A stretch of 17,172 bases of DNA from Flavobacteriales bacterium (GTDB lineage: Bacteria; Bacteroidota; Bacteroidia; Flavobacteriales_D; Parvicellaceae): assembly GCA_026993705.1 (NCBI GenBank), contig JALWSJ010000262.1, forward strand, positions 1-17,172. Direction: 5' to 3'. How positions within the stretch are numbered: position 1 is the stretch's first letter; each line of letters starts with the position of its first letter. Below the pieces are notes generated by a model. It worked only from the letters and a program-made list of their open reading frames with translations. It searched no databases and was not told the DNA's origin. This document shows, piece after piece, positions 15,952 through 17,172 of the stretch. The translations under genes and the position numbers were made by a program.

Positions 15952-15961
15952 ATAACAAAAT

Positions 15962-16909
15962 ATGCGAATAGTATTTATGGGAACTCCTGACTTTGCCGTG
16001 GCTAGCTTAGAGGCTATCAACAAAAGTAGGCACGAAGTAGTGGGAGTTGTAACCAATATTGATAAAAAATCGGGAAGAGGACAAAAAACAACGTTCTCAC
16101 CCGTAAAGAAATATGCCTTAGAAAACAACCTACATATTTTACAACCTGAGAAATTTAAAAACGAGGAATTTCTTAATGACCTGAAAGCTCTTAATGCAGA
16201 TTTGTTTGTTGTAGTTGCCTTTAGAATGTTGCCTGAGGTCGTGTGGTCTATGCCACCCAAAGGAACAATTAATCTACACGGTTCTATACTCCCCAATTAC
16301 AGAGGTGCTGCTCCTTTGAATTGGGCTATAATTAACGGAGATAAGGAAACGGGTGTTTCTACTTTTTTTATTGAAAAAGAAATTGACACAGGAAAAGTTA
16401 TCGATATTGCAAAAGTTCCGATTGGAGAGAATACCACTGCGGGAGAATTACACGATACGCTTATGGAAGTAGGAGCTGAAACCTTACTTAAAACCCTCGA
16501 CAAAATCGAAAAAGATAATGTAGAAGGAATACCACAAAGTGAATTACTTACAGGAACAGAAAGACCTGCACCTAAGATTTTTAAAGATACTTGTCAAATT
16601 GATTGGTCAAAATCGGCTCAAGAAATACATAATTTGATTCGTGGACTTTCTCCCTACCCTGCTTCGTGGACAAACTTTACTTTTAACGGAAAAAATCATA
16701 CTGTAAAAATATTTGAAACAAGAATTGTTGATGAGGATATTCCACAAGGAAAGATTAAAACGGATAATAAAAAATACCTTTATGTAGGAACTGGGGATAG
16801 TCAATCTATTTCTATTCTATCGTTGCAATTACCAGGTAAGAAAAGAGTGGATGTTGCTTCGTTTTTGAATGGGTTTAAGCTGAATGAGGAAGAAGATTTT
16901 TTCGAGTGA
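15962..16909 (+). CDS. fmt: Methionyl-tRNA formyltransferase
   Basis: A 315-aa cytoplasmic enzyme of normal length that transfers a formyl group from 10-formyl-tetrahydrofolate to the amino group of Met-tRNA(fMet), making the initiator tRNA for translation. The N-terminal MRIVFMGTPDFAV and GRGQKTTFSPVKKYA are diagnostic. The formyltransferase catalytic residues Asn104, His106 (INLHGS) and Asp142 (IDTG) are intact, as is the folate-binding SILPNYRGAAPLNWA (108-122). The C-terminal tRNA-contacting domain starts near residue 205, with IDWSKSAQEIHNLIRGLSPYPAS. The start is ATG at 15962, 10 bp downstream of the small gene. It is not beside def or recQ. The 263 bp after its stop hold only repeat material. 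Confidence 0.97.
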   Translation: MRIVFMGTPDFAVASLEAINKSRHEVVGVVTNIDKKSGRGQKTTFSPVKKYALENNLHILQPEKFKNEEFLNDLKALNADLFVVVAFRMLPEVVWSMPPKGTINLHGSILPNYRGAAPLNWAIINGDKETGVSTFFIEKEIDTGKVIDIAKVPIGENTTAGELHDTLMEVGAETLLKTLDKIEKDNVEGIPQSELLTGTERPAPKIFKDTCQIDWSKSAQEIHNLIRGLSPYPASWTNFTFNGKNHTVKIFETRIVDEDIPQGKIKTDNKKYLYVGTGDSQSISILSLQLPGKKRVDVASFLNGFKLNEEEDFFE

Positions 16910-16945
16910 TGTTGAAAGGGGTTAATTTCTTACTACTTTTCTATT

Positions 16946-16975
16946 CGTGTCGGAGATTATTGTCCTAACACGTAA
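16946..16975. repeat. Decayed mini-remnant of the repeat's inverted ends
   Basis: CGTGT (16946-16950) and ACACG (16968-16972) face each other around CGGAGATTATTGTCCTA. The outline is CGTGT-cGGA ... TCCTaACACG, close to the outer inverted repeat of copy 5 (CGTGTTAGGGAT ... ATCCCTAACGC) with nearly all internal sequence missing. The similarity is short, so this is tentative. Confidence 0.35.
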
Positions 16976-17020
16976 ACATAATGAACTCTATTTTTTATTT
17001 CCTTATGTTCTATCCTACAT

Positions 17021-17172
17021 TTCACTCGCGTTAGAGATAGAACGGCATGTTTGAGCTCTTTTTTGCTTGCTTGCTGTTTGCAAGCAAAAAAAGCGAGTAG
17101 TGATAGCTCGACCATTACAGCGTTAAAAAGTAATGTAGTGCAACGAAATTGCTTTTTTATGCTGTAATGGGA
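17021..17172 (-). repeat. Structured intergenic repeat, copy 4 (runs to window end)
   Basis: In plus coordinates, CGCGTTAGAGATAG lies at 17027-17040. Stem 2 is a perfect 12-bp pairing, TTTTTTGCTTGC (17059-17070) with GCAAGCAAAAAA (17080-17091). Box GATAGCTCGACC is at 17102-17113. Stem 1 pairs CCATTACAGC (17112-17121) with GCTGTAATGG (17161-17170) and continues inward with mismatches. It belongs to the subtype of copy 1. The expected GGGCGTTCCC box would lie just past base 17172. Confidence 0.8.

Overview
The window looks like a chromosomal segment of a low-GC member of Bacteroidota, probably order Flavobacteriales. Four things point there: a type IX secretion (Por) C-terminal sorting domain on a large secreted peptidase, several TAnnTTTG-type -7 promoter boxes, no clear Shine-Dalgarno sequences, and proteins typical of that group (DUF1015 protein, two-domain UspA-like protein, Wzi-like barrel, S74-type surface fibre). 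No phage, transposase, CRISPR, rRNA or tRNA gene was seen.

Layout. Bases 1-435 hold no gene but contain two copies of a structured repeat. A minus-strand pair follows: a secreted S15/CocE-type hydrolase (1527-4355) and, 5 bp after it, a membrane fatty acid desaturase (436-1521). Another repeat copy fills 4459-4629. A second minus-strand pair is a DUF1015 protein (5747-6967) followed by gcvT (4644-5720). A divergent intergenic region leads to a plus-strand pair, a UspA-like protein and a SAM methyltransferase (7198-8961). The methyltransferase meets head-on, with an 11-bp overlap, a minus-strand DegT/DnrJ/EryC1 sugar aminotransferase (8951-10174). On the plus strand follow an exported fibre protein with an S74 intramolecular chaperone end (10440-12617), a WecA/TagO/MraY-like phosphosugar transferase (12696-13766) and a translationally coupled Wzi-like outer-membrane barrel (13763-15301). 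After a third repeat copy comes a small protein of unknown function and fmt (15604-16909). The window ends in a fourth repeat copy.

How the genes fit together. The aminotransferase, the polyprenyl-phosphate sugar-1-phosphate transferase, the Wzi-like barrel and perhaps the methyltransferase suggest the edge of a surface-polysaccharide region, with the S74 fibre as another surface component. gcvT and fmt both belong to one-carbon (folate) metabolism but lie 10 kb apart with no visible link. The remaining genes look like ordinary housekeeping or stress genes.

The most unusual content is not protein-coding. An intergenic repeat of about 170-190 bp occurs four times, plus one palindromic variant and one decayed remnant. 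It has fixed sequence boxes (GGGCGTTCCC, GGTCGGGCTATC, CTATCCCTAACGCG and an A/T-rich tail) separated by two hairpins. The stem sequences of these hairpins differ almost completely between copies while base pairing is kept. Where the order can be checked, the GGGCGTTCCC end starts 8-14 nt after a stop codon. This is the best candidate here for an undescribed or poorly described system.
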